The notes: generated from the sequence alone by a model not told the origin. A stretch of 64,000 nucleotides of DNA from an uncultured Desulfosarcina sp. (GCF_963668215.1 NZ_OY764190.1:5332001-5396000), one strand, 5' to 3'. Positions 34,865 to 44,682 are shown, counted from the stretch's first letter. Numbers and translations: made by a program.

Positions 34865-37800
34865 TGTAGCCCTCCGACCTGTTTTTCGACGGTTGCCTGA
34901 AGGGTTTCCAGGGGGAGCAGCTCCTGCGCCGGAACATGAAACATCCCATTTTTCCCTCCGGAGCCGACTCCCCGAATAAAAATGTAAAGTGCGCCGCCGA
35001 AATGGTGTTGGGGATCGAAGCCGTCGCCGAGCATCCTTTTGAGCCATCTCAACGTGGCAATGGTGTAAAGCCGGTATTGCAGCGCGTAGCCTGCCGCTTC
35101 GATTTCGCGGGCCATGGCGTCCTGGCCGTAGCCGTCCGCCAGCCGGTTGGATTTCCAGTCGGCGATGTAATAGCGGCCGTCGTGTTCGAACACCAGGTCG
35201 ATGAACCCCCGCAGCACCATTTCACCACAGGCTTCGGTTTTCACCTCGCACCCGGGCACCTCGGAGATCCGGGACAGGGACTTTGCCAGGGGAAAGAAAA
35301 ACTCGATTTCGTGCCTTCGCCGCTCAGGGGCCAGCCCGCCCAGCACCAGCGACGTACCGTCCAGGTCTATCGGTTCTCGCAGAACCTTGGCCACCATGGC
35401 CGCGATCCGGGGCGTCCACGACGAGTCGATCCGATACGCGGACAGGGCCGAGGCGACGACCTGCCGAACCGTTTCCAGTTTCAAAATGTCCTCGGGCCCT
35501 TCGAGCACCCGATCGAAATCGACCTGCTCGAAAATCTGATGGAACATGGACCCCATGCGGGTTCCGCCGGGAAGCTCGTCCGTGGTGTCGGAAATCGCCG
35601 CTTCGACCGGAAATCGATCCGCCGGTTCGTCCATTTCCCGTTGGGCGGATTCCTCCAAACTGAAAAACGACGGCGGGCCGAAAGGTGTTCGGCCCCGGTT
35701 CAGGCGATGGCCGATGCTGGAAAAAGATTCCAATGAAATTTTCCGGCTCCGGTAATCGGCCTGGTTGGGGAGCAGGGCCTCCGAAGGCAATCGGTGCGCC
35801 TTGTCCCCGGCATCGTTTTTCCGACCATCCGGAATAGGCGGCGGTGCATCGTCTTGTTCGATCCGATGCCAGCCTTCGGGATCGAAATCGCCATTGTTCC
35901 AGGCAGAGGCGATGCTGGGAGCAACGAAGCGACTGACGGGTCCGATCCAGCCATAGTTTCGATCATCCGGAAAATACGGAACGTAAAGCTTTAGCCGTGA
36001 ACGTGTAAGCGCTACATAATACAAACGTTTATTTTCGTCTTGCTGTTCTTTTTCAGCCTGCTCCCGACCGGTTTCGCCGGTAAGATCGATCACCTTGCGG
36101 CAGCCCTGATCGGGGTCATTCGAATCCACTTGGTGGTATCCGTTCACACTGTTTTCGCTGCGCACGGTCAGGCCGCCGGCGATGAAAACGACCGGGAACT
36201 CCAGTCCCTTGGCCACATGCATGGTCAGTATTTGAACCTTGTCGGCTTCATCTTCGATCCGATGAATGTCCGCATCGGCGCCGATGTCAACCCGGGAGAG
36301 CCGCAGGGCGTCCAGCAGGGCCACCACCCCGTCCGGTTCCAGGTTCTGAAGGTAGGCGGCATTTTCCAGGGTATCGAAAAGCTGCCGGAAATTGGTTTGG
36401 CTGCGTTCCCAGCCGGGGTCCGTGCAGCGGCGCAGGACCAAACCGGAATCTTCCATCATGGATTGAAAGAGCGCGCCCCAGCGCCTGTTCTGGGCTTGCG
36501 CATGCCAGCGCATCAGCAGGCGCTGGCATGCATGGTCCGGCGGCAGTTCCGGCAGCGATTCCAGACAATGCGCGTCGACATCGAAGAACGGCGTCAGCAG
36601 GGCCAGCTTGGCGATGGAGGGCTGAAGGGGCTGGGCAACGGCGTGCAGGACCATGCTCAGCCAGTACGCTTCCCGGCACTGGAACAGGCCGGGCTGGCGA
36701 TAGTAGGTGTAGGGGATGCCGGCCGCCAGCAGCATCGGTTCGAGCAGCGAAAACTCGGGCCGGCTTCTTACCAGAATGGCAATGTCGCCATAATTCAGCC
36801 GACGTTTTTCCTGCAGTCCGGCGGCCATTCGAATACCGCCGGCGCCCACCAGGTACTCGATCTCCCGGCAAATGAATTCGGCCAGGATGGTTTTGGCGGC
36901 AACCTGACCGCGGGCTGCCTGCAGATCCATGACATTGAAGGCCGGCCGGCTTGACCGGTCATCAACGGCAACCGCGCTCGGGTGGTCCGACGGCGGCGGA
37001 TCCGACGGGCTGTAGTCGATGGCGTAAGGCTGGTCACCGTCGCTGTCGCCAAACCAGTCGTTTTGGCAAAAAATCCGGTTATATGCATCGATCAGCGGCG
37101 GGCAACTGCGCCAGTTTACGGAAAGTCGATAAAGATTGGCCTGCCCCTGACCGGTCAGATTCTTCATCCGGCGCCGGGCATCCAGATAGGTAAAGACATC
37201 GGCGCCCCGAAACGCGTAAATGGCCTGTTTGGGATCGCCGATCAAAAAGAGACGGCAGTGGTCCGCATTATCGCAGGTTTCCAGAAACAGCGTCCGGAAA
37301 ATTTGCCACTGCAATTCGTCGGTATCCTGGAACTCATCCACGAAGGCCACCGGAAAGCGTCGGCGAATGTTGCGGATGCCTTCCTCGGCCCCCTTGTCGG
37401 ACAGAAAATCGGCCACGCGGCTGATCATGTCCTGGTAGCTGATCCACCCCTGACGGGCCTTCATGGCCTTGGCGTCCTGTTGCAGCCGCGTAACGGACTC
37501 CAGTGTAAGCACGTGGGCCATGCGACCGAAAAGGTCGACAAGCCGGTCGAGCCGGTCGCAAACAGGGATCAGATTGGGGCAGTCCCCCAGATTTTCACCG
37601 GCTTTGAGCCACTTTTCGGGTACCAGTCGATCCACATTGCGCTTGCCCGAAGAATGCCTCACCCCCAGCGTGTCGACTATCGGCTGGATTTCCATCGGCC
37701 GCCAGTCATCGTCGTCCACCCGTGCCATCACGTGCTGGAGGGGCGTGACCAGATCGCGGACGATGGCGGCCTTGGTGCGGGCATTGATGTTGAGCCGTTC

Positions 37801-38484
37801 GTAGCCGGACGCCAGATCCGGCGGACCGGCCACCAGGGCTTTAAGCTCCAGCACCGTCTTCCGACAGCGCTCCCACAGGTTTTCCACATCCAGGTCAGCC
37901 GGATCGGGGATCAGAATCTCACGTTTAAAATTGTGGGACAGGCGCTGGGCCAGGGTCACCACATTCCGGATAAATCGGTCCGGGTCGGCCGAAAAGTCGG
38001 CCAGCCCCATCAGCAGTTCCAGATACCGGCCGTACCGCTCCGGCCAGGTGGAACGCATCCGGGCCTTGAGCAGTTTCGTCAGCAGCGGCCCGTCGTCGAC
38101 GATCTCCTGTCGAAACAGACTGCCGGTTTCAAAGGGAAAATCTTTCAACAGGGTATGGCAGAACCCGTGAATGGTCGTAATGGTGGCATTGTCAAAGGCA
38201 TCCAGCGTTTCACCCAGCTTGCTGCGAACCGCATCGGAAAGATCTACTTCGTTGTCCAGGGTCGCTTCGATCTTTTGCCGGATACGCAGCTTGAGTTCGC
38301 CAGTGGCCTTTTCGGTAAAGGTAACCAGCAGAATGTTCTCCAATCGCGTATCCGCTTCCTCGCAAAGCAGACGAACCACCAGATTCTCGATGGTATAGGT
38401 CTTGCCGGTACCTGCGGAGGCTTCCACCAGGGCATGGCGGGAGATATCCACCTGGTTTGGATTGTCGATGGGAGCGAACATCAT
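34858..38484 (-). CDS. recB: Exodeoxyribonuclease V beta subunit RecB
   Basis: A 1208-residue RecB. The UvrD-type helicase starts with Walker A LVEASAGTGKTYTIENL at the N terminus, with motif II FVDEFQDTDELQW near residue 390. The C-terminal nuclease domain has FIDLVFEHDGRYYIADWKSNRL near residue 1090, keeping the Asp...Asp-x-Lys catalytic set. It is the 3'-5' helicase and nuclease of RecBCD. The ATG overlaps the recC stop (ATGA), and recD overlaps its end. Full length and intact. Confidence 0.95.
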   Translation of the reverse strand: MMFAPIDNPNQVDISRHALVEASAGTGKTYTIENLVVRLLCEEADTRLENILLVTFTEKATGELKLRIRQKIEATLDNEVDLSDAVRSKLGETLDAFDNATITTIHGFCHTLLKDFPFETGSLFRQEIVDDGPLLTKLLKARMRSTWPERYGRYLELLMGLADFSADPDRFIRNVVTLAQRLSHNFKREILIPDPADLDVENLWERCRKTVLELKALVAGPPDLASGYERLNINARTKAAIVRDLVTPLQHVMARVDDDDWRPMEIQPIVDTLGVRHSSGKRNVDRLVPEKWLKAGENLGDCPNLIPVCDRLDRLVDLFGRMAHVLTLESVTRLQQDAKAMKARQGWISYQDMISRVADFLSDKGAEEGIRNIRRRFPVAFVDEFQDTDELQWQIFRTLFLETCDNADHCRLFLIGDPKQAIYAFRGADVFTYLDARRRMKNLTGQGQANLYRLSVNWRSCPPLIDAYNRIFCQNDWFGDSDGDQPYAIDYSPSDPPPSDHPSAVAVDDRSSRPAFNVMDLQAARGQVAAKTILAEFICREIEYLVGAGGIRMAAGLQEKRRLNYGDIAILVRSRPEFSLLEPMLLAAGIPYTYYRQPGLFQCREAYWLSMVLHAVAQPLQPSIAKLALLTPFFDVDAHCLESLPELPPDHACQRLLMRWHAQAQNRRWGALFQSMMEDSGLVLRRCTDPGWERSQTNFRQLFDTLENAAYLQNLEPDGVVALLDALRLSRVDIGADADIHRIEDEADKVQILTMHVAKGLEFPVVFIAGGLTVRSENSVNGYHQVDSNDPDQGCRKVIDLTGETGREQAEKEQQDENKRLYYVALTRSRLKLYVPYFPDDRNYGWIGPVSRFVAPSIASAWNNGDFDPEGWHRIEQDDAPPPIPDGRKNDAGDKAHRLPSEALLPNQADYRSRKISLESFSSIGHRLNRGRTPFGPPSFFSLEESAQREMDEPADRFPVEAAISDTTDELPGGTRMGSMFHQIFEQVDFDRVLEGPEDILKLETVRQVVASALSAYRIDSSWTPRIAAMVAKVLREPIDLDGTSLVLGGLAPERRRHEIEFFFPLAKSLSRISEVPGCEVKTEACGEMVLRGFIDLVFEHDGRYYIADWKSNRLADGYGQDAMAREIEAAGYALQYRLYTIATLRWLKRMLGDGFDPQHHFGGALYIFIRGVGSGGKNGMFHVPAQELLPLETLQATVEKQVGGLQW

Positions 38485-41400
38485 ACGAACACCCTGAAAC
38501 GTTGTCTGGCCCTGTCCAGAATATCCGGGGAGAGCATGGCCCCGGCCATTTGGCTGCGCAGATCCGCCGTCGTCCGCATAATTTCCTGCAAGGTCAGGTA
38601 AAAAGCCGCCCGAGCACCATCATCGATCTCGTCCGCAATGATCCAGGCCCGCAGGTCCTTATGGTCGAAAACGGTCGTAAACGGCAGCCACAGCACCGGC
38701 AAGGGGGCAAAAAAAGCCTTTAACAGGTCCGTAAGATAGGTTTTCGAGCTTTGGACATCCAGCGCATATTGCCGACTCAGCACCCTGGAGCGATAGGCCA
38801 CGTGCAGGTTCATCCGGCTGGCTCCGGACCACGGGCAGGGGCAGTCTCCGGCGGACAAGGCCATCAGGGTCAGCAGCGGCCCGATCACGTACTTGTCCGC
38901 ATGCCTGGACTTCCGGTTGGAGCCGGTGATCACCAGGCAGTGCCAGCTTTCGTCTTCGGCCTGCCAGAGCCACGGCAGCTGGCCGCTGAGTGCCACGGTT
39001 TGCGGCTCGTCAGCATCGGGCCGTGCCATGGAAACGGGCTCCAGACGCAGCACATTGCCTTCAACGGCCGGATATGCCTCTGTGGCCGTTCCCACCGCCA
39101 CAGCTGGAAAAAAACGGCGGGCCGACTGCATCTGCTCGACAAACGGATGCAGCAACTCGCCGACCGTGGACACCTGCTGCTTCAGCCTGCCCCGGTCATG
39201 GGCGCCGAAAGCGTTGGCCGGCACCCGGCTCTTGCGGGACAGGTCCGCGTACAGCGCATCGAATTGCTCCGCCAGACAACGCTTCGGGTGGACAAACCGA
39301 TCCGCCGATACCCCCGTCGACAGCCAGTGGTGCAGGGGAAGGGTCCGGATCGTATAATCCAGGGGGAATTGTGAGGCCAGCGGTTCGTCCTCCATCTCGG
39401 CCCATTCGGCCGCCGGATCGACGGGGTCGCCGATGCCCAAATGGTATCGCAAAACCGCATCCACCGGATCAAGCAGATAGCTGCGCAGCAGGCCGGTGGT
39501 CAGCGGCACCATGGGAGGCGATTCGTTTTCCGGTGGCCGCTCCAATCGATTGAAATCGGGATGGTAGCGGTCGGCGACGCCCCGTTCATCCGGCGAGGCC
39601 CGATCCTCGAAAGCCGTCCACAGCCCACTGCGTCGATAACAGCTCAGGCGGTCCACCGGACAGCTGTTGACCATCACGTCCGACCAGTCGTTGACGGCGT
39701 CCAGGGCGATATAGTCCGGGCTGTCCGGCCGGATGGGAATTTGTCGAATCTTGAACGTCTCGCCGCCGATGATCCGCTGCTCCACGTAGCGCCGAAGCTG
39801 GTGCACTACGGAGCAGGGTTCGAGGTCACGATCTTTTTGCAGATCCCGTGAAACATAGCTCAGGTAAAGCTTTCGTCCCACGGATATGAGGATTTCCAGG
39901 AACAGATAGCGGTTGCGCTCCACCGGCGTGATGTCCCCGATGCGCCGTTTGCGCGTTCGCAGGTCGAGCCGGTTTTCCGGCTCGTTTCCGGGGAAACGGC
40001 CCTCTTCCAGACCCAGTACGTAAACCACCTTGAAAGGAATGGGGCGCATGGGCATCAAGGCGGCCACCGTTACCCCTCCGGTCAGATAATCGCCCCGGCC
40101 GCCGGATATCCCGTTAAGGTGAGTCCCGACAAAGGCCCACAACGCTTCGGCGGTAAGCTCTCGGCTTTCCCGGACGGCCGCCAGATCGTCGTATCGAACG
40201 AAAAGATCGAAGGCCTGCACCAGGGATCGATAGACCGCTTCCTCCCCGCGCATGTCCGTAGAAATCTCCACAAAACCATCCAGAACCCTGAAAAAGGCGG
40301 ACCGCCAATGCCTGGCCAAAGCGTTCGGGATGTTGAAGGGTTCCAGGGCCCGAGCCAGAGCCTCGATCAGCAGGCAGAATTTTTCCACCAAGGCGTCGTC
40401 GGTCGTATCGAGGTCAGCAAAGGGAACCAGGCCGTTAAAATGGGGTTGCCCTAAACCGTCGGCATCCGCCGGAGGTGTCATAATCCGGGACAAACGCAGC
40501 CGCTCCAATCCCTGGCGCCAGGAAAAACGGCCGGCCACGGGATCACCCTCTTCCCGTTGGGCCGGGTTTTCGTAGCCGTGGAAAATTCCCAGTGCGTCGG
40601 CCCATCGAATCCAGAGGGCCAATGCATCCGTGTCGTAGCGCCACTTTTGCATGACGCAGGGGTTGCGCAGCAGATCGAACACCTGTTTCCTGGAAAAATT
40701 GCCACGGGCCAGTTCCATGATGGCGACGACCGCCCGGGCAAACACGCTCTCCGTGCGTGCGACCGAATCCACAAGATTGTAGGCAATCCGGTCCGGCTGG
40801 CGGCTGAATACGGAGTCCACCACGGGTTTGTAGCGCGCCATGTCCGACACCATCACGGCAATGTCCGTCATGCATAGGGACGGATCGGCCTCCAGGTTGT
40901 ACAGGATGCTGTCGTAAACCGTTTCCACTTCCCTGCGGATTCCCGGACAGGCCGCGATCTGCAGGGACCGGTCCTGGGCCAATGCGGCAGGCGGGCCGTC
41001 TTCGGTATCGAGGGTCAACAGTCCATGGCCGAGGGCAGCCAGAACCGAATCCGGACGGGGCGGCCGGGTGAAACCGGCCTGGAAATCGTAGTCGGTCAAT
41101 TGGCACAGCAGGCGGATGCTCTCGCGGCCCGGCTTTCCCCAGGCGGACAGCAGGGGGTGGTCCGTCCGGCTGAACAGCTCGCCGGCCAGCATCTCGCCTT
41201 CCTCGATGGCCATGCGGCTGAACGTCTTGCGCCGGATCCATTTTTTTTCGGAAGGGGTTTTGATGTCCTCCCAATATTCGCGGGAGGGGTTCAGGCTGTA
41301 TATGCGGATATCGAACCGCGATTCGAGGCGGGCCAGCAATTGCAGATGGAACGGGGAGGTTTGGGAAAGTCCGAAAAAATGAATCCGTTCCACGGCCAAG

Positions 41401-42044
41401 GCCCGGTTCGGATCGGCAGATGTGGCGCCGAGGACGGAACGGGCGTATTCGCCCATGGAAACCATCGGCCGGCCGCCGGCATGGACCAGTTGATTTTTCA
41501 GCGCCACCATGTCCAGGTAGATCCGTTTCTGGCAGCGTTCCATGGCATCGCTGACCGGACGGTTCTCCAGCCATTGCTGAATCATGTCCGACCGGTGGTA
41601 TTCATATTCCTGAAACAGTCGCGCCAGTTCTTCGGCCAACTGCCAGCAGCGGATCTCCCTGTCCCCTTCCCTTCCCTCGCGGCTGTCCAGGTAGCGGTTG
41701 ATGACGGCCAGATCGGTGGCTTCCTGATCCGGGGCCATCAAGATACAAAACAACAGCAGGGTCAGCCGTTCCCGGTCCAGCAACTCGGGCTCGGGTTCCG
41801 CCGGGTTGGAAAGGGATCGCAGCATCTGCCACAATCCGGTCTCCAGGTACTGGAAGTCCACGTTCATGAAGATGCCAGACCGGCGGGCAAGGGTGAGCTT
41901 GATCCATTTGGAAAGATTCATGTTGGGCACGATCACAACCGGCGGATCGAGCGGACTGATGGCGCTATCTGCCTGCGCCAGATTTTCCTCCAGCTTTTCC
42001 GCCAGCGGCATCAGTTGGTTGCTGAAATATAGGGTGACCCCCAT
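38481..42044 (-). CDS. recC: Exodeoxyribonuclease V gamma subunit RecC
   Basis: An 1187-residue RecC, slightly longer than E. coli (1122 aa). The N-terminal signature VVIVPNMNLSKWIKLTLARR identifies the family (RecC has an inactive helicase-like fold and holds the Chi-recognition tunnel). Late motifs include VVYVLGLEEGRFPG near residue 670 and YLSYVSRDLQKDRDLEPCSVV. It is the first gene of the operon and is translationally coupled to recB. No protease gene (ptrA) is inserted between the subunits. Upstream, an AGGA box precedes the ATG. Confidence 0.94.
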   Translation of the reverse strand: MGVTLYFSNQLMPLAEKLEENLAQADSAISPLDPPVVIVPNMNLSKWIKLTLARRSGIFMNVDFQYLETGLWQMLRSLSNPAEPEPELLDRERLTLLLFCILMAPDQEATDLAVINRYLDSREGREGDREIRCWQLAEELARLFQEYEYHRSDMIQQWLENRPVSDAMERCQKRIYLDMVALKNQLVHAGGRPMVSMGEYARSVLGATSADPNRALAVERIHFFGLSQTSPFHLQLLARLESRFDIRIYSLNPSREYWEDIKTPSEKKWIRRKTFSRMAIEEGEMLAGELFSRTDHPLLSAWGKPGRESIRLLCQLTDYDFQAGFTRPPRPDSVLAALGHGLLTLDTEDGPPAALAQDRSLQIAACPGIRREVETVYDSILYNLEADPSLCMTDIAVMVSDMARYKPVVDSVFSRQPDRIAYNLVDSVARTESVFARAVVAIMELARGNFSRKQVFDLLRNPCVMQKWRYDTDALALWIRWADALGIFHGYENPAQREEGDPVAGRFSWRQGLERLRLSRIMTPPADADGLGQPHFNGLVPFADLDTTDDALVEKFCLLIEALARALEPFNIPNALARHWRSAFFRVLDGFVEISTDMRGEEAVYRSLVQAFDLFVRYDDLAAVRESRELTAEALWAFVGTHLNGISGGRGDYLTGGVTVAALMPMRPIPFKVVYVLGLEEGRFPGNEPENRLDLRTRKRRIGDITPVERNRYLFLEILISVGRKLYLSYVSRDLQKDRDLEPCSVVHQLRRYVEQRIIGGETFKIRQIPIRPDSPDYIALDAVNDWSDVMVNSCPVDRLSCYRRSGLWTAFEDRASPDERGVADRYHPDFNRLERPPENESPPMVPLTTGLLRSYLLDPVDAVLRYHLGIGDPVDPAAEWAEMEDEPLASQFPLDYTIRTLPLHHWLSTGVSADRFVHPKRCLAEQFDALYADLSRKSRVPANAFGAHDRGRLKQQVSTVGELLHPFVEQMQSARRFFPAVAVGTATEAYPAVEGNVLRLEPVSMARPDADEPQTVALSGQLPWLWQAEDESWHCLVITGSNRKSRHADKYVIGPLLTLMALSAGDCPCPWSGASRMNLHVAYRSRVLSRQYALDVQSSKTYLTDLLKAFFAPLPVLWLPFTTVFDHKDLRAWIIADEIDDGARAAFYLTLQEIMRTTADLRSQMAGAMLSPDILDRARQRFRVFV

Positions 42045-42175
42045 GACTCATTTTCCTGTGCGTCGTCTTTTAAAAAACCGGTTTGCGGGACAGGGGAAAG
42101 CGGACAATCAAACGGTTGCAAAATAGCAGTCCGCTCCGATTTTTGCAATTTTCAATCGAAGGCTTCTTAAAAACA

Positions 42176-42213
42176 CCCATCCCCCGTGGCGCGGTCGCCA
42201 GACGGGGGATGGG
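42176..42213 (-). terminator. Terminator after the 122-aa exported protein gene
   Basis: An 11-bp perfect stem (CCCATCCCCCG / CGGGGGATGGG) with an inner hairpin (TGGCG-CGGT-CGCCA) is followed on the minus strand by TGTTTTTAAG. It ends the transcript of 42308-42676 before recC. Confidence 0.8.
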
Positions 42214-42307
42214 TAGATATGATGGGGCCGGTAATACTGTATTCGGCGGGTGTCTAACGGTGAGGGTGTCTGTCGTTGTGGGCGATCCAGACGCGTTCTT
42301 TGGTCCA

Positions 42308-42676
42308 TTAGCCCTCGGAGGTCTTGACTTCGATCCAGTGCCCCGGCACCCAGCGTCCCTTGCGGTCGTAATGGCCGGGATTCCAGACTTTCTCAAAAGT
42401 GGGGGCTATCCATGTCTTTTGCCATTCCCAGTGGCCGCGGTGGTGTTCTGGACGCGGCTGGCGGTATTCCGGAGCCGGCTCCACGTAAACGACCCGGGGT
42501 TGGGAGGCATCAAGATGGGCCTGATAGATGGCATGTCCCAGGATCGCGGCCCCTAGACCGATGGCAACGCCCTCCCAGCGATGCTGCTGCTTGCTTCCCG
42601 CAAAAACGGGTGCGGCCACCAAAGTAATCGAAGTCAGCAGGACAGCTATAATGCTGAAGCGCTTTTTCGTTTTCAT
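42308..42676 (-). CDS. Exported protein with glycine-zipper-like motif, ECF sigma target
   Basis: A 122-residue protein with a signal peptide (cleavage near VFAGSKQ). The mature N terminus QQHRWEGVAIGLGAAILGHAI recurs nearly identically in the protein encoded at 45497-45955 and contains a glycine-zipper-like run. The C-terminal half is rich in Trp/His (GHWEWQKTW...VWNPGHYDRKGRWVPGHW), reminiscent of YXWGXW-type repeats. An ECF-type promoter (42710-42737) lies just upstream, with AAGGAGA before the ATG. The function is unknown; envelope stress response is inferred from its control. Confidence 0.8.
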   Translation of the reverse strand: MKTKKRFSIIAVLLTSITLVAAPVFAGSKQQHRWEGVAIGLGAAILGHAIYQAHLDASQPRVVYVEPAPEYRQPRPEHHRGHWEWQKTWIAPTFEKVWNPGHYDRKGRWVPGHWIEVKTSEG

Positions 42677-42709
42677 GGTCCTTCTCCTTTTGCGTTGGTG
42701 TTGTTTCCT

Positions 42710-42737
42710 TGGACACCAATGCGCCGGAAAAGTTCAA
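42710..42737 (-). promoter_or_regulatory. ECF sigma promoter, copy B
   Basis: Minus-strand TTGAACTTT, 11 bp, GGTGTCCA, about 34 bp upstream of the ATG of the exported protein gene. Same sequence and spacing as the promoters at 44315-44342 and 45988-46015. Confidence 0.75.
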
Positions 42738-42773
42738 ACCGCTTTGAATTTTTTTCGGGGGGTGGGGTGTAAC

Positions 42774-43229
42774 TCAGTAACTGCCGGAGATCTTGAAAAT
42801 CAGGTTGCCGTTTTCGTACTTGGGTCCGCCCACGAACAGGCTGCCTCGATTGAGCAGCTGAATCTGGCTCTGGAACACCGTGCGTTTCTTTTTCATCATC
42901 TGCAACGCGATATCGGCCCTGTTTTCACTGATATTATGGGGGGTGATCGTCAACCGGCGGTTGTCGGGGAGGGAAACCGTGCCGGACTCTCCTTTTTTCA
43001 GATCGAGGGTTTTGCTGCTGAGGAGCTTGTAGGAGGTGTAGTTGAACATGTTCTGCAGTTCGCTCACGTCCTGTTTCAGCCTAGCGTCGACACCGGATCC
43101 CTGACGGGAGGCCAGGATCGTGTCCACGCTGATACGGCAGCGTTCTTTAGCCAGAACTGTCGCGGGCATCGACACCCACAAACCGGTCAACATCAAAAGG
43201 AACAGCAGACCGGGCAATCTAACTCGCAT
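42774..43229 (-). CDS. Secreted protein linked to ECF sigma/anti-sigma operon
   Basis: A 151-residue protein with a signal peptide ending near VLAKERC. The mature part is a beta-rich domain (YKLLSSKTLDLKKGESGTVSL, RLTITPHNISENRADIALQM) with no enzyme motif that I recognise. The ATG at 43229 falls inside the anti-sigma gene (stop at 43219), so the two overlap and are coupled. Its position as third gene of the sigma operon suggests a role in sensing or responding to envelope stress, perhaps the periplasmic signal input; this is inference. Confidence 0.7.
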   Translation of the reverse strand: MRVRLPGLLFLLMLTGLWVSMPATVLAKERCRISVDTILASRQGSGVDARLKQDVSELQNMFNYTSYKLLSSKTLDLKKGESGTVSLPDNRRLTITPHNISENRADIALQMMKKKRTVFQSQIQLLNRGSLFVGGPKYENGNLIFKISGSY

Positions 43230-43722
43230 GGTTGTCACTTTCCGTATCCGGTTCTTCATGGTACCAGAGGATGGTCTGTCGGGTTTCGGGAGTTTCGAAA
43301 ATCATAACAGAAGTCATCGACCCTGTAAAAGATTTTATGACTGCGCTGGGTGCAGTCGGCCCCGGATCGACCGGCAGGTGGGTGTAAGCGAAAAAAAGCA
43401 GCAGACAGGCCGTTGCGGCAGCGGGCACGACGAATTTCAAGGAAGATAGAAAACTCGACGGGCCGCGTTTATAAAGGTGCTGATACAGGGCTTTATTGAT
43501 CACCTCTTTTTCCAGAGGCGTAAAATCGACCTGCTCGGTCTCCTGCTCTACAACCCTTTTAAAATCCTGTGAAAAATCCGAATAAAAGGCCAACTGCCGC
43601 CGACAGGTTTCGCAGTACTGCAGGTGAGCCGCCATCCGATTTTTTTCATCGGGATCCAGATCGCCATCCAGATAGCGGACCAGCAAAGCATCGTCGCAAA
43701 CGTTGGATTGGACGTTCGTCAA
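43219..43722 (-). CDS. Zinc-finger anti-sigma factor (membrane)
   Basis: A 167-residue anti-sigma protein. The cytoplasmic N terminus carries the ZAS signature HLQYCETC (His33, Cys37, Cys40), and a single membrane helix (FVVPAAATACLLLFFAYTHL, ~residues 92-111) is followed by a ~55-residue periplasmic tail. It should hold the ECF sigma factor inactive until an envelope signal releases it. Its ATG overlaps the sigma stop by 4 bp. Confidence 0.9.
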   Translation of the reverse strand: MTNVQSNVCDDALLVRYLDGDLDPDEKNRMAAHLQYCETCRRQLAFYSDFSQDFKRVVEQETEQVDFTPLEKEVINKALYQHLYKRGPSSFLSSLKFVVPAAATACLLLFFAYTHLPVDPGPTAPSAVIKSFTGSMTSVMIFETPETRQTILWYHEEPDTESDNHAS

Positions 43723-44321
43723 AATTCCTCCTTCACCCGCGGCCCAAGCATCTCCTTGAGCCGTTTGCGGGCATGGAACAGGCGGGAACGCACCGTTCCC
43801 AGCTTGATTCCGGTGACATCCGCAATTTCCTCGTAGGAAAGCCCTTCCAATTCCCGGAGCACAAAAACCGTTCTGATCTGTTCCGGAAGCGTTTTCAGGG
43901 CGTTTTCGATTTGCTGCCGGGTCTGCATGTCGGCCACCCGGTCCTCCGGAGTCGGCAGTTGGCTTTCGATCTCGACATTCGGTGTATCATCGTCCGTACT
44001 GTCGGTGGATACGTGCATCCATTTGAACCGCCGCGCCCATCTTCGTTTCCAGTTCAGGCATCGGTTGACCGTAATCCGGTGCAGCCAGGTGGCCAGCGAG
44101 GCATCGCCCCTGAACCCGACGATACTGCGGTACGCCTGCAAAAAAACTTCCTGGACGATATCCTTGCTTTCCTCCCGGTCCAGGGTGATTCCATAGGCCA
44201 CGGAAAAAATCTTTTTTCGAAAACGGCGCACCAACAGTTGGAAAGCCCATTCATCGCCCCGTTGAAGCCGAAGAATCAGTTCCTCGTCGTGTACGATCCT
44301 GTTTTGTATAGTCTTAGACAC
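43719..44321 (-). CDS. ECF RNA polymerase sigma factor (RpoE-like)
   Basis: A 200-residue sigma-70 family factor with region 2 (DIVQEVFLQAYRSIVGFRG) and region 4 (LRELEGLSYEEIADVTGIKLGTVRSR), no regions 1 or 3, as expected for ECF sigmas. An acidic linker separates them. The start is problematic: the only in-frame initiator is a GTG at 44321, which lies inside the -10 box of the predicted autoregulatory promoter; true initiation may be a leaderless or unusual start a little downstream. It controls its own operon and two exported proteins by promoter matching. Confidence 0.92.
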   Translation of the reverse strand: MSKTIQNRIVHDEELILRLQRGDEWAFQLLVRRFRKKIFSVAYGITLDREESKDIVQEVFLQAYRSIVGFRGDASLATWLHRITVNRCLNWKRRWARRFKWMHVSTDSTDDDTPNVEIESQLPTPEDRVADMQTRQQIENALKTLPEQIRTVFVLRELEGLSYEEIADVTGIKLGTVRSRLFHARKRLKEMLGPRVKEEF

Positions 44322-44342
44322 CGGTCAGCAGATAAAGTTCAA
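44315..44342 (-). promoter_or_regulatory. ECF sigma promoter, copy C (autoregulation)
   Basis: Minus-strand TTGAACTTT, 11 bp, GGTGTCTA (GAACTT-N17-TCTAAG in classical terms), overlapping the apparent start codon of the sigma gene. Confidence 0.7.
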
Positions 44343-44682
44343 TTGTTTATCGGTTCTGGTAATGGCGGGGAAGACCGTTGAAATGCCGAAAAGCGCTGCG
44401 AATCCCCTAGGGCATCCCGATAATGACCGCAAGATCCGGTCCGGACCGGGAAAGTGAGAAGTGGATACATTTATTTCACAGGCGGGTCAAACAGAATCTG
44501 AACCTTAAGGGCCTGAAACGGGATTGGAAAACGATGATTTTACGTTGGCGGCAGCGCCATGCCATCAAAAAAAGGCGGCCTTCGCCGCCCTTTTCGATGA
44601 GAACGAAAAAGCCCCCGGCATGGTTCGTTGAGCAATCCCCACCCCGGGCGCTTTCCGAATTCGAACGTTTAGGGCCGTCCGG
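44322..44682. other. Intergenic region between sigma and OmpA genes
   Basis: 361 bp. It holds the upstream half of the autoregulatory promoter on the left and an OmpA terminator on the right. An open frame on the plus strand (44423-44806) runs into ompA antisense and is not considered real. Confidence 0.5.
44567..44594 (-). terminator. Terminator after OmpA lipoprotein gene
   Basis: GGCGGC / GCCGCC stem with a 4-nt loop and seven T on the minus strand; TTTT on the plus strand makes it partly bidirectional. Confidence 0.8.

Noticed and set aside
36982..38601. 539-codon frame opposite recB
   Set aside because: Antisense shadow of a well-supported gene with no recognisable domain or ribosome site.
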